This document shows, one piece after another, positions 43,517-53,200 of a stretch of DNA of 64,000 nucleotides. This stretch comes from Chitinophagaceae bacterium. Its GTDB lineage: Bacteria; Bacteroidota; Bacteroidia; Chitinophagales; Chitinophagaceae. Location of the stretch: NCBI GenBank assembly GCA_023957155.1, contig JAMLHK010000015.1, positions 1 to 64,000 of the forward strand. The letters are read 5' to 3'. Positions within the stretch are counted from its first letter, which is position 1; every line of letters starts with the position of its first letter. A model generated the notes under the pieces. That model saw only the letters and a list, made by a program, of their open reading frames with translations. It did not search any database and was not told the origin of the DNA. Both the position numbers and the translations under genes were made by a program.

Positions 43517-45172
43517 ATGAAACAATGCGCATTTCTTGCATTTAGTATTACAGCAGGTATATTATTATCATGCAATGGCAATAATAGTGCAACCGCAACG
43601 AACGGGTCACCCAAAAATACTTCAATGAATTATATACAGCAAAGGCTGGCCTCTTATGAAAAAGTGAAATTAACAACCGATTTAAATCAGCTTACGGCAA
43701 AGGAAAAAGAAATGCTTCCCCTGCTTATTGAGGCTGCCCGTATTATGGATGACCTCTTCTGGTTGCAGGCTTATGGCAATAAAGACAGCCTGCTGAATGT
43801 GGTAAAGGATGAGTCCACAAGGCAACTGATCGGGGTGAATTATGGCCCGTGGGACAGGCTGAATAATGATACGCCTTTTGTTGCCGGTGCAGGTATAAGA
43901 CCGCCTGGTGCTAATTTTTACCCAAAGGATATGACTAAGGAGGAGTTTGAGCAGGCTGATCTGAAAGACAAAGAGGGGTTATATTCGGTAGTCAGGCGCG
44001 ATGCTTCCGGAAAGCTGTACACGGTGCCTTACCATGAAGAGTATAAGGCTCCGTTAGCACGTGCGGCTTCATTGCTTAATGCAGCGTCAGCGCTTGCGGA
44101 AGATGCGGGGCTAAAAAAGTATTTGACATTACGTGCTCAGGCGCTGGTTACCGGTAAGTATCATGCCTCCGACATGGCCTGGATGGATATGAAAACCAAT
44201 GGTATTGATTTTATTATCGGTCCCATTGAAAATTATGAAGATAAATTGTTCAATTATCGTGCTTCTTTTGAAGCTTATTTGCTGGTAAAGGATAAGGAAT
44301 GGAGCAAACGGCTGGCGAAGTATGTTTCCCTGCTTCCCGAATTGCAGGAAGGGCTCCCGGTGGAAGGAAAATATAGATCGGAAAGTCCCGGAACCGATTC
44401 GGAGCTGAATGCGTATGATGTAATTTATTATGCAGGTGATTGCAATGCAGGCTCCAAGACGATTGCAGTGAACCTGCCTAATGACGAAACGATACAACAG
44501 ACCAAAGGAACCCGCCGCTCCCAGCTTAAAAACACCATGCAGGCCAAGTTTGATAAAATTTTAATGCCTGTAGCAGGTGAGCTTATAGATACCGGCCAGT
44601 TATCAAAAATAGCTTTCGATGCATTTTTTGCTAATGTGATGTTTCATGAAGTGGCGCATGGGCTGGGAATTAAACAAACCGTAAACGGTAAAGGAACCGT
44701 ACGGTCTGCATTGCAGGAGCAGCACTCCTGGCTTGAAGAAGCCAAGGCAGATATATTGGGCTTATACATGGTAACTAAGCTGCTGGAAAAAGGAGAGCTG
44801 GAAGGCGAATTAGAAAGCTATTATATTACCTATATGGCTGGTATATTACGCTCCGTGCGATTTGGTGCCGCCAGTGCGCATGGCAAGGCCAATATGTTAA
44901 ACTTTAATTTTTTTCAGGAAAAAGGGGCTTTTGTGAAAACAGCCGAAGGCCGATATAAAGTAAACCACCAGCCATTCCGGCAGGCGATAAATGATCTCGG
45001 GGCGCTGATCTTAACGCTGCAGGGAAATGGCGATAAGGCGGGTGTGGAAACGCTGCAAAAAGAAAAAAGCATTATAAAGGCTGATCTGCAATCAGACCTG
45101 GATGCATTACAGCAAAAAGGTATACCGGTAGATATTGTTTTTGAACAGGGGATGGAAGCTTTGGGATTGTGA
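43517..45172 (+). CDS. M49 (dipeptidyl-peptidase III)-like zinc peptidase lipoprotein
   Basis: A 551-aa protein. The ATG used gives a lipoprotein signal ending ILLSC (Cys19). The zinc site reads HEVAH (His377, Glu378, His381) with a downstream acid in LEEAKADILGLY (Glu407/408), matching the HE...H plus EExxAD pattern of the DPP III family. Canonical M49 enzymes have six-residue HELLGH; this one has the five-residue spacing. NYGPWDRLNNDTPFV and YPKDMTKEEFEQ are other family blocks. Similar sequences are sometimes mislabelled dihydrofolate reductase. Predicted to cleave dipeptides in the periplasm. Confidence 0.82.
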   Translation: MKQCAFLAFSITAGILLSCNGNNSATATNGSPKNTSMNYIQQRLASYEKVKLTTDLNQLTAKEKEMLPLLIEAARIMDDLFWLQAYGNKDSLLNVVKDESTRQLIGVNYGPWDRLNNDTPFVAGAGIRPPGANFYPKDMTKEEFEQADLKDKEGLYSVVRRDASGKLYTVPYHEEYKAPLARAASLLNAASALAEDAGLKKYLTLRAQALVTGKYHASDMAWMDMKTNGIDFIIGPIENYEDKLFNYRASFEAYLLVKDKEWSKRLAKYVSLLPELQEGLPVEGKYRSESPGTDSELNAYDVIYYAGDCNAGSKTIAVNLPNDETIQQTKGTRRSQLKNTMQAKFDKILMPVAGELIDTGQLSKIAFDAFFANVMFHEVAHGLGIKQTVNGKGTVRSALQEQHSWLEEAKADILGLYMVTKLLEKGELEGELESYYITYMAGILRSVRFGAASAHGKANMLNFNFFQEKGAFVKTAEGRYKVNHQPFRQAINDLGALILTLQGNGDKAGVETLQKEKSIIKADLQSDLDALQQKGIPVDIVFEQGMEALGL

Positions 45173-45210
45173 TCCAGGGTATAGTACTTCCAAAGGAAGA
45201 TCCGGGATAA

Positions 45211-45243
45211 AAAAAATCACCGCCCAGGCAGCGGTGATTTTCT
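45211..45243. terminator. bidirectional terminator
   Basis: ATCACCGC and GCGGTGAT pair perfectly around a 7-base loop with an A-run on one side and a T-run on the other, between convergent genes. Confidence 0.85.
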
Positions 45244-45261
45244 ATTTGAATATTTTGTTTT

Positions 45262-46017
45262 TTATTGTGCATCTGTACTGTGGTACAGGTCCTCATCTAT
45301 CAGGATACGGCCACAGTTTTCGCAAACGATGATTTTTTTGTGCTGACGGATCTCGCTTTGTCTTTGAGGAGGGATAGCATTAAAACAACCTCCGCAGGCA
45401 TCTCTTTGTACGGGTACAATAGCCAGCCCGTTGCGGTAGCTGTTACGTATCCTTTCATAGGATGTTAGCAGGCGCGATTCTACTTTTTCACGGGCCTGAA
45501 CAGATATTTTGTTAAACTCAGCTTCTTCTTTTTCCGTATCGTTTATTATTTTTTCAAGCTCTCCTTTCTTGTGCTTCAAAACGCTTTCTTTTGCAGCCAC
45601 CGCTTTTTTTGCACTTTCCAGCAGGCGGGCTTTCTCCCCGATTTCTTCCGTAGCGTCTTTGATATGCTTTTCGGCTAATTTAATTTCCAGGCTTTGCAAT
45701 TCCATTTCCTTGTTAATAGCCTCAAATTCGCGGTTGTTTTTTACATTCTCACTTTGCTTTTCATACTTTTTCACGAGGGCCTGCGCATCCTTGATTACAT
45801 TCTTCTTCTGCTCAATAAATTCCTGGATACCGTTGATTTCCTCCTCTACGCGGGTTTGGCGTGCGTGCAGCCCCTGGATCTCATCTTCAAGGTCGTGTAC
45901 TTCCATGGGAAGTTCTCCTTTCAGTATTTTGATCTCATCTAATTTGGAATCGGCTTTTTGCAGGGAAACGAGCGAAATAAGTTTTTCTTCTACAGAGAAC
46001 TCTTTTACGTTGGCCAT
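45262..46017 (-). CDS. zinc-ribbon coiled-coil protein
   Basis: A 251-aa cytoplasmic protein. A long coiled coil (residues about 10-185; Lys/Glu-rich with heptads such as LHARQTRVEEEINGIQEFIE) is followed by a C4 zinc ribbon: CGGCFNAIPPQ and CENCGRILIDED. This is the C4-type zinc ribbon / CT398-like family, whose structure suggests binding of RNA or flagella/export components, but whose role is unsettled. 21 bp downstream of the Nif3-like gene and very likely in its operon. Confidence 0.9.
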   Translation of the reverse strand: MANVKEFSVEEKLISLVSLQKADSKLDEIKILKGELPMEVHDLEDEIQGLHARQTRVEEEINGIQEFIEQKKNVIKDAQALVKKYEKQSENVKNNREFEAINKEMELQSLEIKLAEKHIKDATEEIGEKARLLESAKKAVAAKESVLKHKKGELEKIINDTEKEEAEFNKISVQAREKVESRLLTSYERIRNSYRNGLAIVPVQRDACGGCFNAIPPQRQSEIRQHKKIIVCENCGRILIDEDLYHSTDAQ

Positions 46018-46038
46018 ATGATCTGTACGATTTTTGTA

Positions 46039-47136
46039 TTAAGCGTAATAAAAGACCGGATTGGTATTTACCGCCGTTTTTAGGACGGCAAAGGTAGGGA
46101 ATTTTTCCAGCAAAATATCATGTAAAAGGTCAACTGTATATTGTTCGCTTTCAAAGTGACCGATGTCTGCGATCATCATCCTGCCGTCTGCATCAAAAAA
46201 CTCGTGATATTTGATATCCGAGCTGATGAAAATATCGGCATTATCCTGTAATGCATTGAAAATCAGGAAGCTGCCCGCACCTCCACAGAGCGCTACTTTT
46301 TGTATGGGTCTTCCCGGAAAACGGGTATGGCGTATGATATTAAGCCGGAAACTTTCTTTTAAGAAGGCTAAAAAAGCCTTTTCTTCCATAGGTTCGGGTA
46401 GTAACCCGATAAGTCCTGATCCTGTACCGGGGTGCCTGTTTTCAAGCTGTAACACATCATAAGCAACTTCCTCATACGGGTGAGCCGCTTTAAGCGCCTG
46501 TATTAATTTATGCTCGATCCATGCCGGGAAGATAACTTCAATTTTTATTTCCTGCTCGGTGTGGAACGCTCCCGCCACACCGGCAAAAGGATGTGTTCCT
46601 GCTTCCCCTTTAAAAGTTCCCGTTCCTTCAGCGTTAAAACTACATTGGCTGTAATTACCGATATGTCCTGCCCCGGCATTGAACAGGGCGGCTCTCAGCT
46701 CATCTGCCTGTTTAGCGGGTACAAAAGTGTATAGCTTTTTAAGCGTGGACGCCCCGGGTTGTAGAACGGTACGGTTAATCAGCCCCAGTTTGTCCGCCAT
46801 TCTGCCGTTAACCCCGGATATGACATTGTCGAGGTTAGTATGAATAGCATATATGGCGATATCATGTTTGATAGCTTTTATTACTACGCGTTCCACATAA
46901 TTTCTGCCTGTAATACGTTTTAATCCCTTAAATATGACCGGATGATGCGCTACGATGAGGTTACATTTAAGTTTAAGGGCTTCCTCAACCACTTCTTCAG
47001 TTACATCTAATGAACAAAGTACACCGGTGCAGTCCTGCAATTCATCACCGGTAATTAAGCCTGCATTGTCATAAGATTCCTGTAGTGAGGGAGGCGCCTG
47101 CGTTTCTAAAACGTTAATGATGTCCTTAATTTTCAT
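46039..47136 (-). CDS. Nif3-like dinuclear metal-centre protein
   Basis: A 365-aa protein of the Nif3/YqfO family, which forms a hexameric ring with a two-metal site. Metal-binding residues are readable in LIVAHHPVIFKG near residue 62, IYAIHTNLDNV near 96 and IADIGHFESEQY near 325. The insertion between residues about 130 and 230 matches the PII-like domain of the longer subfamily. The biochemical role is not established (a GTP cyclohydrolase relation has been proposed). It heads the pair with the zinc-ribbon gene. Confidence 0.92.
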   Translation of the reverse strand: MKIKDIINVLETQAPPSLQESYDNAGLITGDELQDCTGVLCSLDVTEEVVEEALKLKCNLIVAHHPVIFKGLKRITGRNYVERVVIKAIKHDIAIYAIHTNLDNVISGVNGRMADKLGLINRTVLQPGASTLKKLYTFVPAKQADELRAALFNAGAGHIGNYSQCSFNAEGTGTFKGEAGTHPFAGVAGAFHTEQEIKIEVIFPAWIEHKLIQALKAAHPYEEVAYDVLQLENRHPGTGSGLIGLLPEPMEEKAFLAFLKESFRLNIIRHTRFPGRPIQKVALCGGAGSFLIFNALQDNADIFISSDIKYHEFFDADGRMMIADIGHFESEQYTVDLLHDILLEKFPTFAVLKTAVNTNPVFYYA

Positions 47137-47214
47137 AACTCTTCAAAAAGGAATATAAAAATAGCCATTACTTTGCTGCGAAATTATTTTTAGAGGATTT
47201 GTCTTTACCAGGGA

Positions 47215-48027
47215 ATGAAAAAAACGCTTCTTCTTGTATTTTGCTGCTCAGTGTTATTTAAAATAAAGGCACAGCAATTCAGCGGTAACTGGGATACGTA
47301 TGTGATACAGACCACCCCAAAGCCGGTATCGGTTGTTGTTGATCTTGATTTTGGCTATTCTCCCGGGGCTAAAGAAAAAAAGAACGTAATTATTGTACAG
47401 CTTAATTTGAAGCAGGTGCAGCCGGACGGGATGCCGGCAAGAGAGGAGATCATAATGTTAGACAGTATAGAAAACGGGTTGCACAATACGTTAGTCAGTG
47501 CATTAAATGCACAATACACCGGGCGCTATACCAGCGAGGGGAGAAGGGATTTTTATTTTTATAGTAATGATACTTCACATTGCCGGCAACATCTTGCTGC
47601 TGTTTTTCAACAGTTCCCGGTATATTCCTGGTCAGTTATTGTAAAGTGGGATGCCGATCTGAGTAATTATTTCAATGTATTATATCCCACTTCGAAAGAA
47701 ATGGAACGCATTAAGAACAGGCGTATGGTGGATGTTCTGCATGCCAAAGGAGACCTGCTTACGGCGCCCCGGAAGGTAGAGCATTTTCTTTTTTTTAAGA
47801 CGGCTGCTGACCGGAAGAATTTCGCAACAGTTATACAGGATAATGGTTTTGTAATAGAGAATGGAGGGAAAGAAATGGGGGTGAAAGATCGCCCTTATAG
47901 CCTGCATATTTCGAGGGCCGACAAGGTGGATGCCAACAGCATTGATCGGGTAAGCTTATATTTATGGGAACTGGCATTACGCTATTCGGGAAAATATGAC
48001 GGGTGGGAAACTTTTGTGGTGAGGTAG
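47215..48027 (+). CDS. exported DUF695/RraB-like protein
   Basis: A 270-aa protein. Signal peptide MKKTLLLVFCCSVLFKIKAQ, then a DUF695 domain (residues about 22-150, NWDTYVIQTTPKPVSVVVDL), then a C-terminal RraB-like fold (about 170-265: LLTAPRKVEHFLFFKTAADR, YSLHISRADKVDANSI). RraB inhibits RNase E in the cytoplasm of Proteobacteria; finding the fold after a signal peptide means that function is unlikely here. Divergent from the Nif3 gene. Role unknown. Confidence 0.8.
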   Translation: MKKTLLLVFCCSVLFKIKAQQFSGNWDTYVIQTTPKPVSVVVDLDFGYSPGAKEKKNVIIVQLNLKQVQPDGMPAREEIIMLDSIENGLHNTLVSALNAQYTGRYTSEGRRDFYFYSNDTSHCRQHLAAVFQQFPVYSWSVIVKWDADLSNYFNVLYPTSKEMERIKNRRMVDVLHAKGDLLTAPRKVEHFLFFKTAADRKNFATVIQDNGFVIENGGKEMGVKDRPYSLHISRADKVDANSIDRVSLYLWELALRYSGKYDGWETFVVR

Positions 48028-48041
48028 GAGAATAAAGAAAA

Positions 48042-48076
48042 GCGGTCGGTACGCAGCGAAGCGTGCGTCAGACCGC
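48042..48076 (+). repeat. dispersed palindrome, copy D
   Basis: Begins GCGGTCGGTACGC and ends GCGTCAGACCGC, the best-preserved copy. A fragment (TTTGCTGCGAAGCAT...GATCAGACTGCAG, 48089-48117) follows and may be a decayed neighbour copy. Lies between two tandem genes. Confidence 0.8.
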
Positions 48077-48125
48077 GGATTAAATTGGTTTGCTGCGAAG
48101 CATAGATCAGACTGCAGAAAAATGT

Positions 48126-49622
48126 ATGACATCTCAACAATTATATGAGCAGTATACCGCTCAAATGCGAAAGATCGCTGATGTAAAATATGCGCAGGCG
48201 GTATTGCAATGGGACCAGGAAACCTACCTGCCTTCGGGGGGAGCAGCGGCCCGCGGGCAGCAAATGGCCACACTTAGTGAAATAGCTCACCAGCTTTTTG
48301 CAGATGAAAAATTAGGCGTATTACTGCAGGAGCTGTCAGGAGCAGATGAATTAACAGAGAAGCAGCAACGTAACGTGGCATTAACCCTGGAAGACTATCA
48401 GAAGAATAAAAGATATACCCCTGTATTTGTACGTGAGCTTGCTGAAGTTACAAGCCGGTGTTACCATACATGGATTGAGGCGCGAAAACAAAACGACTTT
48501 CGTGTTTTTGAAAGTAGCCTGGGTGAGCTTATCCGGCTTAAAAAAGAAGAAGCCCGGGTACTTGAATTTGAGCAACATCCTTATGATGCGCTTTTAAATG
48601 AATTTGAAAAAGGAGCTACGGTTGCCTGGTTAGATACTTTATTTGATGAATTGCAGCAGCCCTTAAAGCAGTTGCTTTCAGCAATTATGAAATGTCCTCA
48701 ACCTGATGATCGTTTTCTGAAACAGCATTTTGACAAAGACAGCCAATGGCGTTTCGGACTTGAGATGCTTAAACAGATCGGCTTTGATTTTGAAGCGGGA
48801 CGGCAGGATCTTTCGCCCCATCCTTTTACAACCAGTTTTAATACCGGTGATGTACGGGTTACTACCCGTATAGATGAACATGACTTTACTTCAATGACCT
48901 GGAGTTGTTTGCACGAAGGAGGGCATGCACTGTATGAGCAGGGATTGCCCTCAGACCAATACGGGTTACCACTGGGTGAATACTGCTCTTTGGGAATACA
49001 CGAATCCCAAAGCCGGTTTTGGGAAAACTGTATTGGCAGAGATCAGGCTTTTATTGAGTATAATATCCCGCTGATCACCCGTTTTTTCCCGCAATTAAAA
49101 GAGGTGGGGGCGAAGCCGTTGTTTGGCGCGGTAAATAAAGTACAGCCTTCTCTGGTCCGTACGGAAGCCGATGAGCTGACCTATCATTTTCATGTAATGA
49201 TTCGCTATTCCTTAGAAAAAAAATTAATAGAAGGGAGTTTAGATGTGAAAGACATCCCGTCATTTTGGAATGAGGCATACAAGAACCTTTTGGGTGTTGA
49301 TGTGCCGGATGACAGGAAAGGGTGCCTGCAGGATATTCACTGGAGTCACGGGAGCTTCGGATATTTTCCGACATATAGTCTGGGGAGTCTTTATGCGGCA
49401 CAGTTTTTTACCGCTGTGCAAAAACAAACTCCCGGATTGGCACAACAAATTGCCCGGGGTGATTATTCTGCTGTTCATCTTTGGTTGAAAACCAATGTAT
49501 ATCAGTATGGGAGAACATATACCAGCAATGAATTATGCAATAAAATAACCGGGGAACCGTTGCAATTGAAGTATTTTCTGCAGTATCTGACCGATAAATA
49601 TAAAGCGGTATATCATTTTTAG
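48126..49622 (+). CDS. M32-family metallocarboxypeptidase
   Basis: A 498-aa cytoplasmic carboxypeptidase of the thermostable Taq/BsuCP class. The zinc motif HEGGHALYEQG begins at residue 263, with the third ligand Glu in GIHESQSRFWENC near 293. Other family blocks are AQAVLQWDQETYLPSGG near 25, HPFTTSFNTGDVRVTTR near 232 and TEADELTYHFHVMIRY near 350. It removes C-terminal residues. Start: the ATG at 48126; the upstream reading includes palindrome D and is rejected. It is 16 bp upstream of the next gene. Confidence 0.94.
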   Translation: MTSQQLYEQYTAQMRKIADVKYAQAVLQWDQETYLPSGGAAARGQQMATLSEIAHQLFADEKLGVLLQELSGADELTEKQQRNVALTLEDYQKNKRYTPVFVRELAEVTSRCYHTWIEARKQNDFRVFESSLGELIRLKKEEARVLEFEQHPYDALLNEFEKGATVAWLDTLFDELQQPLKQLLSAIMKCPQPDDRFLKQHFDKDSQWRFGLEMLKQIGFDFEAGRQDLSPHPFTTSFNTGDVRVTTRIDEHDFTSMTWSCLHEGGHALYEQGLPSDQYGLPLGEYCSLGIHESQSRFWENCIGRDQAFIEYNIPLITRFFPQLKEVGAKPLFGAVNKVQPSLVRTEADELTYHFHVMIRYSLEKKLIEGSLDVKDIPSFWNEAYKNLLGVDVPDDRKGCLQDIHWSHGSFGYFPTYSLGSLYAAQFFTAVQKQTPGLAQQIARGDYSAVHLWLKTNVYQYGRTYTSNELCNKITGEPLQLKYFLQYLTDKYKAVYHF

Positions 49623-49638
49623 ATTAAACAGCGATTTT

Positions 49639-50073
49639 ATGAAAAGTACGGGTGCCTGTTGGCGTATATTCTTTTTACTTATTTTTTCATTGAGCGGATT
49701 TCAGTGCAAGAAAATAAAGGAAGACATCGGTAGGAAATTTATCATAAATGCCATGACGAGCGGGTTGTGGATCGTGCAGACCTTTTCGAATGAAAATGTT
49801 GATATAACTGCTGAGTTCAGCAGTTATGAATTTCAATTTAAAAAAGACGGAAAAGTAATTGCTATTAAAGCGGCAACATCAGAACAGTTCACCGGTTCGT
49901 GGGAAGGTAATGTAGATAACCTCACCATATATTCAAATTTTCCCGGAGCGGGAGAACCGCTGCTAAAGCTTAATGATACCTGGAAAATTACCAACAACAC
50001 CATGGAACTCGTTGAAGCAAAGCCTTTTAATATGGGTCGTACGGCTTATCTTAAACTGGTCAAAAAAGTATAG
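49639..50073 (+). CDS. hypothetical lipocalin-like lipoprotein
   Basis: A 144-aa protein with signal FFLLIFSLSGFQC and an acylated Cys near residue 23. The mature part has a beta-strand pattern with GLWIVQTFSNENVDITAEFS, FQFKKDGKVIAIK, SWEGNVDNLTIYS and MELVEAKPF, like small secreted lipocalin-like or DUF4923-type proteins. No motif decides a function. It follows the carboxypeptidase gene by 16 bp, so the two are probably co-transcribed. Confidence 0.75.
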   Translation: MKSTGACWRIFFLLIFSLSGFQCKKIKEDIGRKFIINAMTSGLWIVQTFSNENVDITAEFSSYEFQFKKDGKVIAIKAATSEQFTGSWEGNVDNLTIYSNFPGAGEPLLKLNDTWKITNNTMELVEAKPFNMGRTAYLKLVKKV

Positions 50074-50132
50074 CTATGCCCGTATAACCCAACTTGCCAG
50101 GCAAAAGAGACGTATGTTTTGTTAGTTCCCGG

Positions 50133-50157
50133 TTTCCCGGAGCTATACTCCGGAAAG
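50133..50157 (+). terminator. hairpin after lipocalin-like gene
   Basis: CCGGAG and CTCCGG flank CTATA, extended by TTTC and GAAA with one bulge. Modest, with no T-run. Confidence 0.4.
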
Positions 50158-50270
50158 GGTTAGATTAAGGCTTTGAGCTATGTGAAAAAATGTTATAGTT
50201 TTGCGCCGTTTGCCGGCATATTGGTATTATTGCTAAAGTTAAACCGGACCCTGTATAAATTTATCTCAGC

Positions 50271-53200
50271 TTGAAAAAAGGAATACTGAATATTATTTTA
50301 ATCTTATTACTTATTCAGGCTGTGAAAGCACAAACCCCGGTGGCTGATTTTAGCGGGTCCGTATTGGCAGGCTGTGCACCACTTCGTGTTAATTTTAAGG
50401 ACCTGTCTACGGGTGATCCCAAGTACTGGGATTGGGAATTTACCGATAGTGGCGGTTTTGGCCAGTTATCCAACCTGCAGAATCCCGGTATTACGTTCAA
50501 TCAGCCCGGTACTTACACCGTAACGCTCGTTGTACGCAATCAGAATGGTGTTAATGCCGTTACCAAAACAGGTTATATCACCGTGTATCCTTCGCCAACC
50601 GTTTCTCTTTCCGCTGATATTACCACGGCTTGTTTACCGGCATCTATTCAGTTTACGGGTACGGCATCCACCACGGTGGGAACGATCAATGAATGGTCCT
50701 GGGATTTTGGTGACGGGGCAACATCTAACCAGCAGAATCCACAACATACTTATACGGAAACGGGGTATTATAATGTGGCGCTCACTGCAACCAGCAGCAA
50801 TGGCTGTAGCCGCCGGGTAAGCCGGGGAAGATACATCCGGATGGTATCGGGTATCGTGGCTGACTTTGTAAATACATCGCCTGCCGAGTGCAGACCTCCT
50901 TTTGGTATTGCTTTTACCAATGAGTCAAGTGGGCCGGGACAACTTACTTATACATGGGATTTTGGGAACGGCGCTACGTCAGGTTCTGATAACCCGGTAG
51001 TTAACTTCGCTGCGGATGGTGATTATACGGTTCAGTTGATCGCTCAAAGTATTTATGGCTGTAAGGATACGGTTAAAAAAACGGTTACGGTTACCACCTA
51101 TGCAGCAGACTTTAACAGCCCCGACAGCAGTTGTTTGGTTGAACCTGTCAATTTCCAGAATATTTCTGTTCCCGGTGCAGGGTCTTTGTTATGGGACTTT
51201 GGCGATGGTACACAATCGTCAGAGACTAACCCGGTAAAGACCTATGCGGCAGCCGGCACCTATACTGTAAATTTGATCAGCAACTACGCGCACTGTAGCG
51301 ATACGGTAAGCAAACCCATCAAGATCACTCCCAAAGCGCCGGTAGATTTTACGGCAACGAATAACCTGGGTTGCGGTACCCCGCTTGAAGTACATTTTCA
51401 GAACAATACCCCCGGTGCGGTAAGCTGGCTGTGGGATTTTGGTGATGGAACAACATCCGACCAACAAAATCCTGTACATACGTATACTGCTGTCGCATCG
51501 TATGATGTGAAGCTTACCGTAGCCACTGCCAACGGCTGCGGTAATACTGTTACCAAGCCCCGCTTTGTACGGGTGATTCCTACTACCGTAAAGATCATTA
51601 CCGATATAGATGGAGGTTGTGTAAATGCCGTTACGGTTCACCCTGCAACGGAGATCCGTACGGTGGATGCTATCGCTTCCTACCTGTGGGATTTTGGCGA
51701 TGGAAGCACATCTCCTTTGGAAAATCCGACACATACCTATACTACTACCGGCGTATTCCCGATGAAGGTTACCGTTACCACGGCCGATGGCTGTACGGTT
51801 ACGGCTACCCATACAGTGAGGGTGGGCACACCTCCTTCGGGTGCGGATTTTACTTTTGATAATACAGGCAACTGCGTATCAGATAGTGTAAGATTTTATG
51901 GAACTGCAAATGGGGCTAATGAATGGTTATGGGATTTTGGTGACGGAGAATCTTCCATAGAGCAGAATCCCGTTCATTTGTACCGGGATACGGGGATGGT
52001 TACAGTAAGATTAACGCCAATTCATAACGGCTGCCCCGGCCCCGCAGTAACCAAAACGAATTTGTTTCATAAAGACGCACCGGTAGCTAACTTTGGCTTT
52101 GATGTTGACTGTTCCAACCCGCTGCGGGTGAAATTCACCGACAGCTCTATCGTAGAGCCCGTTTTAGGTAATATTTCCTATGCCTGGGATTTTGGAGATG
52201 GGCAGACGTCCTCCGATCAAAATCCCCCCGAGCATACTTTCACGTCTTCCGGGCAATATAATGTACAGCTTACGGTTACCAACGGCTCCTGTACAGCGGT
52301 ATATATACGCCGGGTAGACCTTTTTTCCGTTAATGCCGACTTTACGTTGCCGTCTGGCGCTTTATGCAGAAACACGCAGATGATGTTCAACCCGGTGGAA
52401 GATACATCAAGGATCGCGTCCTATTCCTGGGTGGTTGACGGCGTGGCAGTCGGCGATCTGCCCTCTTTTGATACGGTTTTCCGGTCGGCCGGCGACAGGG
52501 TACTGGAATTAACGGTAATGGATAAAAACGGGTGTTCGGCAACGGAAACTAAAACGCTGCAGGTGAAAGGTGCTATCGCACAATTTACTTCATCGGCTGC
52601 TGCAACCTGCGGATCTGATGCAGTGAGTTTTACCGATGCATCTACTTCTACTTCATCCATTGCCGGGTGGTTGTGGGATTTTGGAGATAATGTAACACAA
52701 ACATTTTCAGCACCGCCGTTTGCACACCAGTATGCCGATACCGGAACCTACCGGGTAAAGCTTACCGTAAAAGATATGGATGGTTGCATAGATACATTTT
52801 CTCTTGCTGACCCCATAAAAGTATCTGCTCCAAAAGCTCTTTTTGGTACTGCCCAAACCTTGTTCTGCCCGGGTGCATCACTGGCATTTACAGATTCTTC
52901 CCGTGGTGTAGGGCTTACGTATGTATGGGATTTTGGTGACGGAAAAACGTCAACAGCACAAAACCCGTCTACGGTGTATGATGCCGGAAGGTATACGGTA
53001 AAATTAGTGGTAACCGACAGCGAGGGTTGTAAGGATTCACTAATAAAAACAGACTATATAGATGTAAGAACACCTGTACCGGCCTTTGATGCCCGGGATA
53101 CCTCCTCTACCTGTCAGTTGCTGGAAGCCAAGTTCTTTAACCGGTCGCAGGATTATGAATCCTTCTACTGGGATTTTGGTGATGGTACCAATTCTACTCT

